Assembly: GCA_963727955.1 (NCBI GenBank)
Contig: CAVSII010000007.1
Span: 124,001 to 188,000 of the forward strand
DNA: 64,000 nucleotides
Reading direction: 5' to 3'
DNA from: Bog-756 sp963727955
Lineage (GTDB): Bacteria > Actinomycetota > Acidimicrobiia > Acidimicrobiales > RAAP-2
Shown here: one piece after another, positions 17,658-26,504 of the stretch
How positions within the stretch are numbered: position 1 is the first letter of the stretch
Layout of the letters: every line of letters begins with the position of its first letter
Position numbers and translations under genes: made by a program
Notes under the pieces: model-generated
The model's input: only the letters and a program-made list of their open reading frames with translations
Database searches by the model: none
Told to the model about the DNA's origin: nothing

Positions 17658-18640
17658 GGCGAGGCGTTGACCAGGGGTGCGACTTCGGCTCCGAAAGCGG
17701 CAACTTGGTCGCACAGTTCCGTCGCCGTCCGCGACGGGAAGCGCACCTGCACCTGGCCGACGCCGACCTCGGCGAAGGCTCGCAGGTAGTCGGCCACCTT
17801 CTCGGCAGAGCCGGCGACGGTTCCCCGGGGAAGCTCGAGGCCAGACGGGGGAGACCCCACATACAGGAAATCGGCGATGCCGCCGATGTCGATAGGTGCC
17901 CCGCCCCGAAGCTCGTTGCGCAGAGTTCGAAGCGTTCCGATCAGCTCGTGGTCGGGTCCCAAGGACTGGGGCAACCACCCATCGCCGAACCGGGCCGCCC
18001 GCCGCAATGCCGCGGGGGACGAACCCCCCACCCAGATAGGTGGTCGGGGCGACTGCACCGGACGGGGCTTCAGTCCGACGCCCGAGGCTTTCCAACGCGG
18101 CCCGTCGAGTGTCGGATGCTCGTGGACGAGTCCTTGGGCCAGAGCGACCACGGCCTCATCGGTCGCCGGTCCTCGCTCTTCGAAGTCGGGTCCCATGAGG
18201 GCGAACTCCTCGGCCACGTGGCCGGCACCTACCCCGCAGATGACCCGCCCGCCGGAGAGGGCGTCGACGGTGGCGAACTCCTTGCTTGCCCGGAGGGGGT
18301 GGCGGAGGGCGGCGACGTATACATAGGAGAGCAGCCGGATCCTGGTGGTGATGCCGGCCAGCCAACCGAGGGTGGCGATGGTGTCGTACCAGGTGGTGCT
18401 CATGGCCCCGGCCAGGCGCTCGGGGATGAAGGTGTGATCGCTCGCCCCTACATAGAAGAACCCGGCCTTCTCGCAGGCCAGGGTCACCTCGGCCATCTCT
18501 GCCGGACCGGCTGTGGTCTCCCAGGGCTGGACGTATATGGTCGACTGGGACTGGACCGGGAGTTGCATGCCGAAGACCGTGCGCCCGGCCGGCAACACAG
18601 TGACCACTTCATCGGGAGGGACGAGCGGCGACTCGCTCAC
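17654..18640 (-). CDS. LLM class (F420-dependent type) oxidoreductase
   Basis: Luciferase-like monooxygenase family enzyme of about 328 residues, of the F420-binding type. It shows the barrel start VQPWETTAGPAEMAEVTLACEKAGFFYVGASDH, the strand LLSYVYVAALRHPLRASKEFATVDALSGGRVICGVGAG typical of the family, and PPIWVGGSSPAALRRAARFGDGW. The start is a GTG at 18640 overlapping the preceding dehydrogenase stop by four bases; longer open sequence upstream is the other frame of that gene. Homologues occur in mycobacterial cholesterol regions, which fits this operon. The substrate is unknown, and the F420 preference is inferred from family membership. Confidence 0.88.
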   Translation of the reverse strand: MSESPLVPPDEVVTVLPAGRTVFGMQLPVQSQSTIYVQPWETTAGPAEMAEVTLACEKAGFFYVGASDHTFIPERLAGAMSTTWYDTIATLGWLAGITTRIRLLSYVYVAALRHPLRASKEFATVDALSGGRVICGVGAGHVAEEFALMGPDFEERGPATDEAVVALAQGLVHEHPTLDGPRWKASGVGLKPRPVQSPRPPIWVGGSSPAALRRAARFGDGWLPQSLGPDHELIGTLRTLRNELRGGAPIDIGGIADFLYVGSPPSGLELPRGTVAGSAEKVADYLRAFAEVGVGQVQVRFPSRTATELCDQVAAFGAEVAPLVNASP

Positions 18641-19681
18641 GCCATGGAGCCTAGGTCTCGGACCGAACCGGTCGGCATCACGGCGCCGTTGCCAGCGATG
18701 GACACGCCCAGGGCCTCGGCCAGCTCGTCGTCCGTCCCGAACTGGGTGGCCAACACCCGCGCCCTCTTGTAGGCGAGGTGGGCGGGCACCTCCCAGGTGA
18801 AGCCCATACCGCCGTGGACCTGGATGCACGACCGACCGTTGGTGACGGCGGCCTCGTCAGCCAGAAGCTTGGACCCCAGGGCAGCCACGTCAGCGTCGCC
18901 GACCCCGGGCTGGTCAATGGTGACGGCACCGGCCTGAACCGAGCAGCGGGCCAGCTCCGTGCGCACGGCCATGTCGGCACACAGGTGCTTCACCGCCTGA
19001 AAGCCGCCGATGGGACGACCGAACTGGCGGCGCTGCTTGGCATATTCGACAGCCAGGTCGGTGGTCCACGCGGCCAGGCCGATCTGGAGGGCGGCGGTGA
19101 GCACGGCGCCGTCCCGCCGCCACCAAGCGGGCAATTTCCGGACCGGCGATGGGGACACCTCGAGGGAGGGAGGCCATGGTCCACACCGGGGTGAGCGGGT
19201 CCATGGGCCGTCGCATCCTCTCGGCGGCATCGGCCAACAGAAGCGCCGGGTCAAGGGATGTGATCCCACTGTCGGAAAGAACCAGGAGGACGTCGAGATC
19301 AGCCAGATGCTCGATCACCGTCGGCAACGCCGGGCGGGCCGGCGGCTCCTCGACCAGCCCGACCACCACCGATCCGTCGTCAGCACCGTCGACCAGTCCC
19401 GCCGCCAGGTGGGTGGCCACCAGCGGACCCGGCACCAACGCCCGCCCCAGCTCTTCGAAGACGAGAACCGCCTCGGCCAGCCCCTGGCCCACGCCGCCCG
19501 CTTCCTCGGCCAGGCACAGGCTGAAGACGCCGGCTTCTCCCAGATGCCGCCAACTTTGGCGATTCACCACCCGGTCGGCCAGCTCGAAAGAGCGGACCCG
19601 CTCGAGAGTGAACTCGGCCTGACAGAGACGTCGCATGCCGTCCACAAGATCGACCTGAGGTTCACTGAGTTCGAAGTCCAT
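18637..19681 (-). CDS. Acyl-CoA dehydrogenase, small-subunit type (one-base frameshift near 19113)
   Basis: Flavin enzyme introducing a 2,3-double bond into an acyl-CoA. The N-terminal half (MDFELSEPQVDLVDGMRRL to about PEIARLVAAG) and the C-terminal half (DGAVLTAALQIG, YAKQRRQFGRPIGGFQAVKH, CIQVHGGMGFTWE) lie in different frames. Adding one base in the CCC run at 19113-19115 restores a continuous LVAAGDGAVLTAAL. The repaired protein is about 347 residues, the size of FadE27/FadE28-like subunits that pair with a full-length partner. That partner is encoded just upstream (19754-20965). The downstream LLM gene overlaps its stop by four bases. I regard the shift as probable sequence error. Confidence 0.85.
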
Positions 19682-19753
19682 CGATCGTCCCGCCCTACCA
19701 GTGCGTCCGGGCGTCGAACCGGCAGACCCGACGCTCGATCCGGTAGAGACCCT

Positions 19754-20965
19754 TCATCGGCCGGCCGCCGTTGGTGATGGCTCCTTGGGCAACCCGAGGA
19801 TTCGTTCGCCGACGATGTTTCGTTGGATCTGGGAAGTGCCAGCGGCGATGGTCAGGGAGATGCCGCGCAGCCAATCTTCGACCATGGTCTCGCTGGGCAG
19901 GACCCCTTGGCCGTCGGTACCGAGGGCGTCGTCGGCAGCCAGGCCCGCTCGTCCGAGCAACGACAACGAGAACTCCCCGAGCTTGCCCCGGGTCTCCGTG
20001 TAGGCCAACTTGAAGAGGGTCCCACCGATTCCCGGGACCCCTGTCCGGGCCGCCTGGGACACATTCCGCTTGGTCAGGGCCCACAGGGCATCGAGCTCGG
20101 CCCGGAGGTGTCCGGCCTGGCGCCGCACTCCGGCGTCCGCCCACGCCCCTGTGCGACGAGCGAGCTCGACGGTGGCCGACAACAGCTCGACGGCTTCGAG
20201 CAGGTCGCCGACGAACGCCGTCCCTCGCTCGAAGCTCAGGGTGACCATGGTGACCCGCCATCCGTCGTTCTCTTCTCCCACTCGGTTTGCCACCGGCACC
20301 CGCACCTCATCGAGGAAGAGCTCGGCGAACTCGGTGGAACCGGCGATGGTGGACAGGGGACGGATCTCGACGCCGGGTGTGGCCATGGGCAGTATCAACC
20401 AGGAGATGCCACGGTGGCGGCTGTCATCGGCACCTGTCCGCACCAACAATTCGCAGTAGTCGGCCACTTCGGCGTGCGAGGTCCAGATCTTCGAGCCGGT
20501 GACGACATAGTCGTCGCCGTCGCGGACGGCCCTGGTGCGCATGGAAGCCAAGTCGCTCCCGGCATCTGGCTCGGAGAAGCCCTGGCACCACACTTCGTCA
20601 CCCCGCAGGATGGCCGGCAGGTAGCGCTGACGTTGCTCGGGTGTGCCCTCGGCGATAAGGGTGGGACCGGCATGGAGCAGGCCGACGAAGTTCACCCCCA
20701 CATAGGGGGCGTGGGCTCGCTCCAGTTCCTCTTTGAAGATGAGCTCTTCCACCGGGGAGGCGCCCCGACCCCCACCCTCGATCGGCCAGTCCACTCCGGC
20801 ATATCCGGCGTCGAAGAGGAGCCTCTGCCAGTGAGTGTCGTAGGCACGGCGGGCCGGCCAGACAACCGGAGATGGCTTGTCGGGTAGACCGGGGAGAGTC
20901 TCGGACAGCCATCGGCGGAGCTCGCCCCGGAACGCTTGCTCGGCGTCGGTGTAACGCAGATCCAT
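19754..20965 (-). CDS. Acyl-CoA dehydrogenase, full-length partner subunit (FadE26-like)
   Basis: Acyl-CoA dehydrogenase of 403 residues. The start, MDLRYTDAEQAFRGELRRWL, is typical of the FadE26/FadE17 group. Residues WCQGFSEPDAGSDLASMRTRA and GSKIWTSHAEVADYCELLVRT give the substrate and flavin-binding middle domain, and the C-terminus has the family ending AAGTSQIQRNIVGERILGLP. Mycobacterial steroid dehydrogenases of this type are heterotetramers of one long and one short subunit, and the short subunit gene follows after 72 bases. It lies 41 bases behind the metal-dependent hydrolase gene, so they probably share a transcript and the palindrome at 22228. Confidence 0.9.
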   Translation of the reverse strand: MDLRYTDAEQAFRGELRRWLSETLPGLPDKPSPVVWPARRAYDTHWQRLLFDAGYAGVDWPIEGGGRGASPVEELIFKEELERAHAPYVGVNFVGLLHAGPTLIAEGTPEQRQRYLPAILRGDEVWCQGFSEPDAGSDLASMRTRAVRDGDDYVVTGSKIWTSHAEVADYCELLVRTGADDSRHRGISWLILPMATPGVEIRPLSTIAGSTEFAELFLDEVRVPVANRVGEENDGWRVTMVTLSFERGTAFVGDLLEAVELLSATVELARRTGAWADAGVRRQAGHLRAELDALWALTKRNVSQAARTGVPGIGGTLFKLAYTETRGKLGEFSLSLLGRAGLAADDALGTDGQGVLPSETMVEDWLRGISLTIAAGTSQIQRNIVGERILGLPKEPSPTAAGR

Positions 20966-21006
20966 GGAGGAGTTGACCTAGGCGGGAGACGGCAGATGCC
21001 GCGGCG

Positions 21007-22206
21007 TCACTTGAAGTCGAGGTCGTAGAGCTTGATGGCGTTGCCCCGGACGATCTTGTAGATCTGCTCGTCGGTGAGATCCTTCATCTGCTTCTCGGCG
21101 ATCTGGCGGGTCTCCGGCCAGGTGGAATCGGAGTGGGGATAGTCGGACTCGTAGGTGATGTTGTCCACGCCGATGGACTCGATGTTCTTGAGGCCGAAGG
21201 CATCGCTGAAGAAGCAACCGTAGATCTGCCGGAAGAAGTATGTGGACGGGGGTTCGGGGACGATGTCGGCCACACCGCCCCAGCCGCGGTTCTCCTCCCA
21301 CACGGTGTCGGCCCGCTCGAGAATGTACGGGATCCAGCCAATTTGGCCCTCGGCGTAGGCCAGCTTGAGTTCGGGAAAGCGGACGAGCACCCCGGAGAAC
21401 ATGAAGTCCACCATCGAATATGTGGCGTTGGAGTGGGTCAGCGTGGATCCCACCGCCGGAGGAGCGTCGGCCGACGTCGACGGCATCTTGGATGACGATC
21501 CGATGTGCATGTTGATGACGGTGTGGGTCTCTTCGCAGGCCTGGAAGAAGGGATCCCAGTAGTGGTCGGGGTCATGCACCGAAGGCAGACCCAGGAACGG
21601 AGGTATTTCGCTGAAGCAGACGGCACGAACGCCACGATCGGCGTTGCGGCGCACCTCGGCAGCGGCCAGTTCGGCATCCCACAGGGGTACCAGGCACAGG
21701 GGGATGAGCCGTCCCTTGGCTTCCGGCCCGCACCACTCCTCGACCATCCAGTCGTTGTAGGCCTTCACGCACAGGAGACCCAGGTCCTTGTCCTGGGCCT
21801 CGGTAAAGGTCTGGCCGCAGAACCGGGGGAAGGTAGGGAAGCACAGTGACGCCTCGAGGTGGTTGACGTCCATGTCCTCCAGCCGGGGTGCGACCTCGTA
21901 GGAGCCGGGACGCATGTCCTGGTAGGTGACGCCTCGCATGGTCACCTCGTCTCGGGGCACGCCCACCGCTGAGTCGACGCGCAGCAAAGGGCGCTTGAGA
22001 TCCTCGTAGTACCACCAGTCGGTGGGGAAGCCCTCAGAACCGGGGACGACGGTCAGCTTGCCCCCGATGAAGGTGATCTCGCCCATGGGGGCCCGCACGA
22101 TCCGCGGCCCCACGTCGTGGTACTTCTTGGGGAGGCGGTCCATCCACACATTGGGTGGTTCGACCACATGGTCGTCGACGGAGATGATCCAGGGCATGTC
22201 GGCCAT
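21007..22206 (-). CDS. Amidohydrolase family metal-dependent hydrolase (ACMSD-like TIM barrel)
   Basis: Predicted metal-dependent hydrolase or decarboxylase, 399 residues. It opens with the metal motif ISVDDHVVEPPNVW (D-x-H pattern), has the second histidine region in VINMHIGSS and the barrel end EGQIGWIPYILERAD, and closes with ITYESDYPHSDSTWP, where the conserved Asp/His pair sits. Homologues are widespread in actinobacterial aromatic and steroid gene clusters, with few characterised. It is the first gene of an apparent five-gene run ending at 17280, and a perfect palindrome of the regulon motif lies 22-36 bases before its start. Confidence 0.88.
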   Translation of the reverse strand: MADMPWIISVDDHVVEPPNVWMDRLPKKYHDVGPRIVRAPMGEITFIGGKLTVVPGSEGFPTDWWYYEDLKRPLLRVDSAVGVPRDEVTMRGVTYQDMRPGSYEVAPRLEDMDVNHLEASLCFPTFPRFCGQTFTEAQDKDLGLLCVKAYNDWMVEEWCGPEAKGRLIPLCLVPLWDAELAAAEVRRNADRGVRAVCFSEIPPFLGLPSVHDPDHYWDPFFQACEETHTVINMHIGSSSKMPSTSADAPPAVGSTLTHSNATYSMVDFMFSGVLVRFPELKLAYAEGQIGWIPYILERADTVWEENRGWGGVADIVPEPPSTYFFRQIYGCFFSDAFGLKNIESIGVDNITYESDYPHSDSTWPETRQIAEKQMKDLTDEQIYKIVRGNAIKLYDLDFK

Positions 22207-22227
22207 GGGCCGAGTGTACCGCCTGGT

Positions 22228-22242
22228 CTGACGGTCCGTCAG
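22228..22242. promoter_or_regulatory. Candidate operator CTGACGGTCCGTCAG (regulon motif, site 3)
   Basis: Perfect 15-bp palindrome with 7-bp arms around a central T, immediately upstream of the hydrolase/dehydrogenase operon. It is the best match among five sites in this window. Confidence 0.7.
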
Positions 22243-22358
22243 TTGCCGCCGGGCTTCAGGGGTACGCCGCTGGCGCCCCCGCCGCCTCGGCCCGGGGCGT
22301 CGGCACCGGGGTTGCCCTCAGGGCATCTCCCGGAGAGTGAACTGCCCGGCGAGGGGAA

Positions 22359-22398
22359 GTGCGGGGACGTGCGGGGAAGTGCGGGGAAGTGCGGGGAC
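22359..22398. repeat. Four tandem copies of a 10-bp unit GTGCGGGGAA/C
   Basis: GTGCGGGGA followed by A or C is repeated four times without interruption, in the 215-bp gap between the hydrolase gene start and the end of the HNH gene. It is too short and regular for a CRISPR array and is not coding in any convincing frame. Confidence 0.8.
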
Positions 22399-22421
22399 AT
22401 TCCGAGACGAGAATGGCTGGC

Positions 22422-23891
22422 TCACTCTCTGAGCGTGATCAGCGGGAGGTCTTCTGAACCGGAACTGCTCGACTTCGCCTGCTGCTTCTTGCGGGCCGGC
22501 GACCGTCGAACCTTGGGTCGGTCAGGCGGGTCGAAGCGCCAATTCCCCGGTCCGCCGGAGAGGACCCAACCATGGTGGGTCCTGAGATAGTGATCGTGCT
22601 TGCACAACCGCACAAGGTTGTCGTACGAGGCCTCTCCGTCGTCCTTGACCGGGCGTTTCCAGTGATCCTTCTCGAGTCCCAATCGCTTGCCGCAGCCCGG
22701 CACCACGCAGTACTGGTCGCGCTCCATGATGGCTGTGGCCAGCGGGGTGGGGATCTTGCGGCGAGGCCGCACGACGGTGGTCACATCCACTCCGTCGGAG
22801 ATGATGATGTCGAGGAGGGCGTCTCCCAGGAGATCGCGGGCATGCTGGACCGATACGGGGCCTACCCCGGGAATCTCGCACGTCTCACCTTCCACGACTG
22901 AACCGCGGCGGAGGGACTCGAGGCCCACCTTGATTTGAACGTGGGCCCGAGGCTCGGGGCCACGGCACGAGGTGGGCTCCGAGGTACCAGGGTCCGAAGG
23001 GCCAGAACGAGCCTTCGGCCGTGATGAGCCCTCATCCGCTTTGCGCCGCGATCCGGACGGAAGGATTCCGCGTCCGGTGACCAGGGCCAGCAGGGCATCG
23101 GCCCGGTAGGCGTCCGTCGACTCATGGGTTCCGGCCCCCCTGGCCCGGTGGAAATGTCGATCGGTCTGGACGTCCAAGGCGGCAGCCAGCGAACCTCCTG
23201 CCTCAGGCGTGAGGAGAGCCTCGAGGTGAAACGCGCCCTCGTCGTCGGTCCACGTCCGACACCTCCGGGCGGCGTGCATAGCGGCCCGGCGTCGTTCGGC
23301 ATCCTGTGCGCTCCGTCCTTCTGCCTTGGCCCGTAGGCACCGTTCTTTCAACTGTCGGACAGTGTCGGACCCGGCCCCTTCGACCAATTCGTTCTCTCGC
23401 TTGGGGTTGACCTTGACGGCGTCGGTCACCAGTTTGGCCCTCTGGGGGGTGAGCTTCCCCTCACGTAGGGCATCTTCCACCCCCGGCTGGCACGGCAGAG
23501 CATTAGCCACCCGGAGGACGTCGGTGGCCTCGCCGCGGGACGCACCGGTGACGGCGGCCAGCCAATCGGCCGGATCGCGGTGTCCCGTGGCCAAATGGGC
23601 GTTGCATTCGGCGGCTCGAGCGGCAGCCAGGGTCTCACCAGCCGAACACAGCCGCTTCCCCAGTGTGAACGCTTCGACCAGCCTGGCGGCGTCCTTACCG
23701 TCGTAACGGGCCGGCTCGAAAGACGAGACGAACGAGCTGACGACGTCGATGGCGGCGAGGAGCTTTCGAGCGCTGGTGCCGTTTACTCGAGCCGTACTGG
23801 GTGGCGCCGTTCGAGTCGGTAGTGGGGCCGGAGGTCTCCGTCGATTGGTGTTGGTCTTCTGCCGGATGGCCGAGGGGCTCGCTGCCGCCAT
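22422..23891 (-). CDS. DUF222 domain-containing HNH endonuclease (13E12-type)
   Basis: Actinobacterial 13E12/DUF222 protein with a C-terminal HNH nuclease. The N-terminal 300 residues are helix-rich (LAAARAAECNAHLATGHRDPADWLAAVTGASRGEA), a variable Ser/Pro/Arg-rich linker follows, and the HNH domain has CVVPGCG, LEKDHW, YDNLVRLCKHDHYLRTHHGW. These give the Cys pair and the D-H, N and H residues of the fold. The frame is open to 24005 but that would overlap the SDR gene; the ATG at 23891 is a reasonable start without a clear ribosome site. Such genes occur in multiple copies and are often linked with intron- or mobile-element-like spread, but the cellular role is unknown. Confidence 0.82.
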   Translation of the reverse strand: MAAASPSAIRQKTNTNRRRPPAPLPTRTAPPSTARVNGTSARKLLAAIDVVSSFVSSFEPARYDGKDAARLVEAFTLGKRLCSAGETLAAARAAECNAHLATGHRDPADWLAAVTGASRGEATDVLRVANALPCQPGVEDALREGKLTPQRAKLVTDAVKVNPKRENELVEGAGSDTVRQLKERCLRAKAEGRSAQDAERRRAAMHAARRCRTWTDDEGAFHLEALLTPEAGGSLAAALDVQTDRHFHRARGAGTHESTDAYRADALLALVTGRGILPSGSRRKADEGSSRPKARSGPSDPGTSEPTSCRGPEPRAHVQIKVGLESLRRGSVVEGETCEIPGVGPVSVQHARDLLGDALLDIIISDGVDVTTVVRPRRKIPTPLATAIMERDQYCVVPGCGKRLGLEKDHWKRPVKDDGEASYDNLVRLCKHDHYLRTHHGWVLSGGPGNWRFDPPDRPKVRRSPARKKQQAKSSSSGSEDLPLITLRE

Positions 23892-23985
23892 CCGGCAATC
23901 AAACCACCGGGGTGTATCAGCGTCCGGATCGACCGGGGTCCCAGCGGAGCAGACCGGTTCAGAAAGGGCCCCCAACCGGAGACTC

Positions 23986-24795
23986 TCAGACCATGGCCAC
24001 CCCACCGTTGGGCCGGAGCACCTGACCGGTCACGAAGCGGGAGGCGTCGGAGGCCAGATAGAGCACGGCGGCGGCGATGTCCTCGGGCTCGCCGATCTCC
24101 CGGAGGGGTGTGAACTTACGCATCGGGGCCAGGACTGACTCCTGCATGGCCTCGTCGACGGTCCCGTCGGGACGAACGAAGTAGCGACCGGTCATGCCGG
24201 TGATGACGAAGCCGGGGGCGACGGCGTTGACCCGGACATGTTTTTTGCCTATTTCGTAGGCCAAGGATTTGGTCATCTGGACCACCCCGGCCTTGCAGAT
24301 GGCATAACTGACGATGTTGGCGCTCGGTGTATCGGCTGCGGCCGAGGAGGCGTTGATGATGCTGCCCCCCTCGGGTTGGGTGACCATCACCCGTCCCGCC
24401 GCCTGGCAACCGAAGAACACGCCCTTGAGGTTCACCGACAGGATCCGGTCCAGGTCCTCTTCGGGGGCGTCGAGGAACGGACCTTCGACCATGATGCCGG
24501 CGATGTTGCACCACACATGGATGCCGCCGTGCTCCGCCACCACTCGTCCGGCCAGCTGGTCGACGTCGGTGCGCACAGACACATCGATAGCCACCCCGCT
24601 GGCCGTCCCCCCGTGGCTGATGATGTCGGCGGCGGTGGCCTCGGCCGTCTCCTCCTGGATGTCGGCGCAGACCACGGTGGCACCGGCGCCGGCCAGGGCC
24701 AATGCACTAGCTCGCCCGATCCCGCTCCCCGCACCGGTTACGACAGCTACTTTGCCGTCGACCCGGAAGGAATCGATGAGCGTGGTTGCGTCCAT
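23986..24795 (-). CDS. Short-chain dehydrogenase/reductase (glucose/3-oxoacyl type)
   Basis: NAD(P)-dependent oxidoreductase of 269 residues. The cofactor motif is TGAGSGIG near residues 20-27 and the dinucleotide specificity region is CADIQEE, whose acidic residue favours NAD(H). The catalytic set is NASSAAADTPSANIVSYAICK (Ser, Tyr-x-x-x-Lys). The C-terminus FVTGQVLRPNGGVAM is classic. The start at 24795 has GGAG a few bases upstream; the nine extra residues upstream look unnatural. Many such enzymes oxidise hydroxysteroids or hydroxyacyl groups, consistent with the neighbourhood, but the substrate is unassigned. Confidence 0.9.
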   Translation of the reverse strand: MDATTLIDSFRVDGKVAVVTGAGSGIGRASALALAGAGATVVCADIQEETAEATAADIISHGGTASGVAIDVSVRTDVDQLAGRVVAEHGGIHVWCNIAGIMVEGPFLDAPEEDLDRILSVNLKGVFFGCQAAGRVMVTQPEGGSIINASSAAADTPSANIVSYAICKAGVVQMTKSLAYEIGKKHVRVNAVAPGFVITGMTGRYFVRPDGTVDEAMQESVLAPMRKFTPLREIGEPEDIAAAVLYLASDASRFVTGQVLRPNGGVAMV

Positions 24796-24909
24796 GCTGT
24801 CTCCGTCTCTCTCACCGCCCACCCGGCTCGCTGTCGGCAGGCAGTCGACTCTATCGACGCAGAAGAGTAGGTCAGTGAGCGGCGCCGTTCGCCAAGGCTC
24901 GGGAAGCGC

Positions 24910-26280
24910 TCAGGAGACGGTGGCAGCAGCCCTGTCGTCGTCGGGGGAGTCGGCGAGAGCATCATCGGAGCTGTCGGATTCCGGCGGGCTGTCCAATTCT
25001 TCGGAACTGTCGGAGTCCGGCGAATTGTCGGATGACGCCTGGCCATCGGCCGACAGCGAATCACCCGAGCCGTCGGGGTCATCTTCGACAACGGGCGAGG
25101 GGGGAGCCTGGAGGGTCCGCATCTTGTAACGGTCGGTTGCGGTCCGTTCGTCTGTGTTCTCGCCCGCTGTCCCGTCGCCTGCGGTCCGGTCGGTTGCCGT
25201 CCCGTCGGTCTCGAGCGGGTCGGCTTCGGCCCGGGTGGGTTGCGCCCTGTCTGCGCCAGCTGGTTCGACTCCGCCCTCTGCGGCCATGGTCATGGCGGCA
25301 TTGAGCGCCTTGGAAACCGCGGCGGCGATCCGTTTGTGCCCCTCATCGCCCGGATGAATTCCGTCGGCCAGATGACCGGCGTCGATGATGCCGGCGCCGG
25401 GGACGAGCGAAAGGGCTCTGTCGCCGGCGACGATCCGGTCGAGGCTCACCGACTCGATGGCGTTGCGGATATCGGCCAGAGTGGCGCCGAGCTGGTTGGG
25501 TACCTCCTCGGCATCGGGGCGGAGCGTCGGACTGAGGACTACGACGGGCATGTTCGGGTGACCCTGACGGACGATGTCGAGGAAGCCTTGGAAACCCTCG
25601 GACACCATGCCCACACTGTGGGGGACCCGCGACCAGCAACTCTCGCCGTAGGCGACCGACACCACCTCGGCCGTCAGGGCGGCGATGTGCTCGGCGGAGA
25701 CAATTTCGCCCCTCCCGGCACCGGCATAACCCATGTTGACGAGATTGAGCCCGGACTTGCGGGCGGCAATGGCCGCCCACCCTTGCGCCGGTCCCGAGGC
25801 GATCCAACCCTGGGCAGTCCAGTCCCCGTAGGCGATCCAGCGCGGAAGCGACGGTGCGGGGGCGATCTCTCCTTTGACGGCCGTGAGGGATTGGACGAGA
25901 GGCTGCATTCCTTCCGGCAGATAGATGACCGCCGGCCGTTCGGGGGCAGTCGCTCCCAGATCCAAACGGACCAGCCCGTCACCGAGGACCGCTTCCTGCT
26001 CGCACACCTTCCGACCGGCACGCCAGACCGAAAAGGTGATGCCGGCGCCGTCGCCGCGGTATCCGAGGTTTCCCGACCGGGTCCGATAGGCCACATCGAC
26101 GGCCTGAGCATCGCCCACCAACTCGATCCTGACTCCCACCGGCACGCTTGCCGCGTGCCACACGTCGGCCGGGAGCCGCGAGATGTCGGTGGGATTGGCC
26201 CGGGGGTAGGGGACGTCCTCGGTGGCCGGGTAGGCCGCACCCCGGATGAAGGGTTCAGGCTGCTCCGGTCGCGACGTCAT
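24910..26280 (-). CDS. SGNH/GDSL hydrolase-fold protein with the nucleophile serine replaced by Trp
   Basis: 456 residues in three parts: an N-terminal beta-rich domain (1-140), an SGNH-type domain (about 145-325), and an acidic Ser/Asp/Glu/Thr-rich tail (335-456). The SGNH blocks are recognisable: block I IAYGDWTAQGW, block II NMGYAGAGRGE and block V DGIHPGDEGHKRIA with Asp306/His309. In block I the position normally held by the catalytic Ser of GDS is Trp154, and block III reads GESCWS instead of G-x-N-D. The fold therefore seems kept while the usual catalytic serine is missing. No signal peptide is visible. It could be a binding protein or use a different residue. Confidence 0.75.
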   Translation of the reverse strand: MTSRPEQPEPFIRGAAYPATEDVPYPRANPTDISRLPADVWHAASVPVGVRIELVGDAQAVDVAYRTRSGNLGYRGDGAGITFSVWRAGRKVCEQEAVLGDGLVRLDLGATAPERPAVIYLPEGMQPLVQSLTAVKGEIAPAPSLPRWIAYGDWTAQGWIASGPAQGWAAIAARKSGLNLVNMGYAGAGRGEIVSAEHIAALTAEVVSVAYGESCWSRVPHSVGMVSEGFQGFLDIVRQGHPNMPVVVLSPTLRPDAEEVPNQLGATLADIRNAIESVSLDRIVAGDRALSLVPGAGIIDAGHLADGIHPGDEGHKRIAAAVSKALNAAMTMAAEGGVEPAGADRAQPTRAEADPLETDGTATDRTAGDGTAGENTDERTATDRYKMRTLQAPPSPVVEDDPDGSGDSLSADGQASSDNSPDSDSSEELDSPPESDSSDDALADSPDDDRAAATVS

Positions 26281-26504
26281 CGCTGTCCCTCATTCATCGG
26301 CGCCCCTCTCAGCGATTACCACGCTCAGTGGTTACACGACCACTCTATCACTCAAAATGGTGTCTTTTCAGTGGTGATGGCCGGCGATAGCATCGCCCCG
26401 ATGCGGCGACAACCAGGCTCGGTCCCCCGAACGTGACCGTTCGACAGCCGTACCGAGCGTCCTCCGGCCGAGAGAGTCCTCCACCGGCTGAGAGAACTGA
26501 TCCC

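Noticed and set aside
17658..18095. N-terminal extension of the small membrane protein at 17280-17657 to 271 residues
   Set aside because: It lies wholly inside the LLM oxidoreductase gene in another frame and is Arg/Pro-rich; the GTGA overlap start at 17657 explains the real gene.
22359..22398. Regular short repeats that might suggest a CRISPR array
   Set aside because: Units are 10 bp, directly adjacent without spacers, and no cas gene is in the window.
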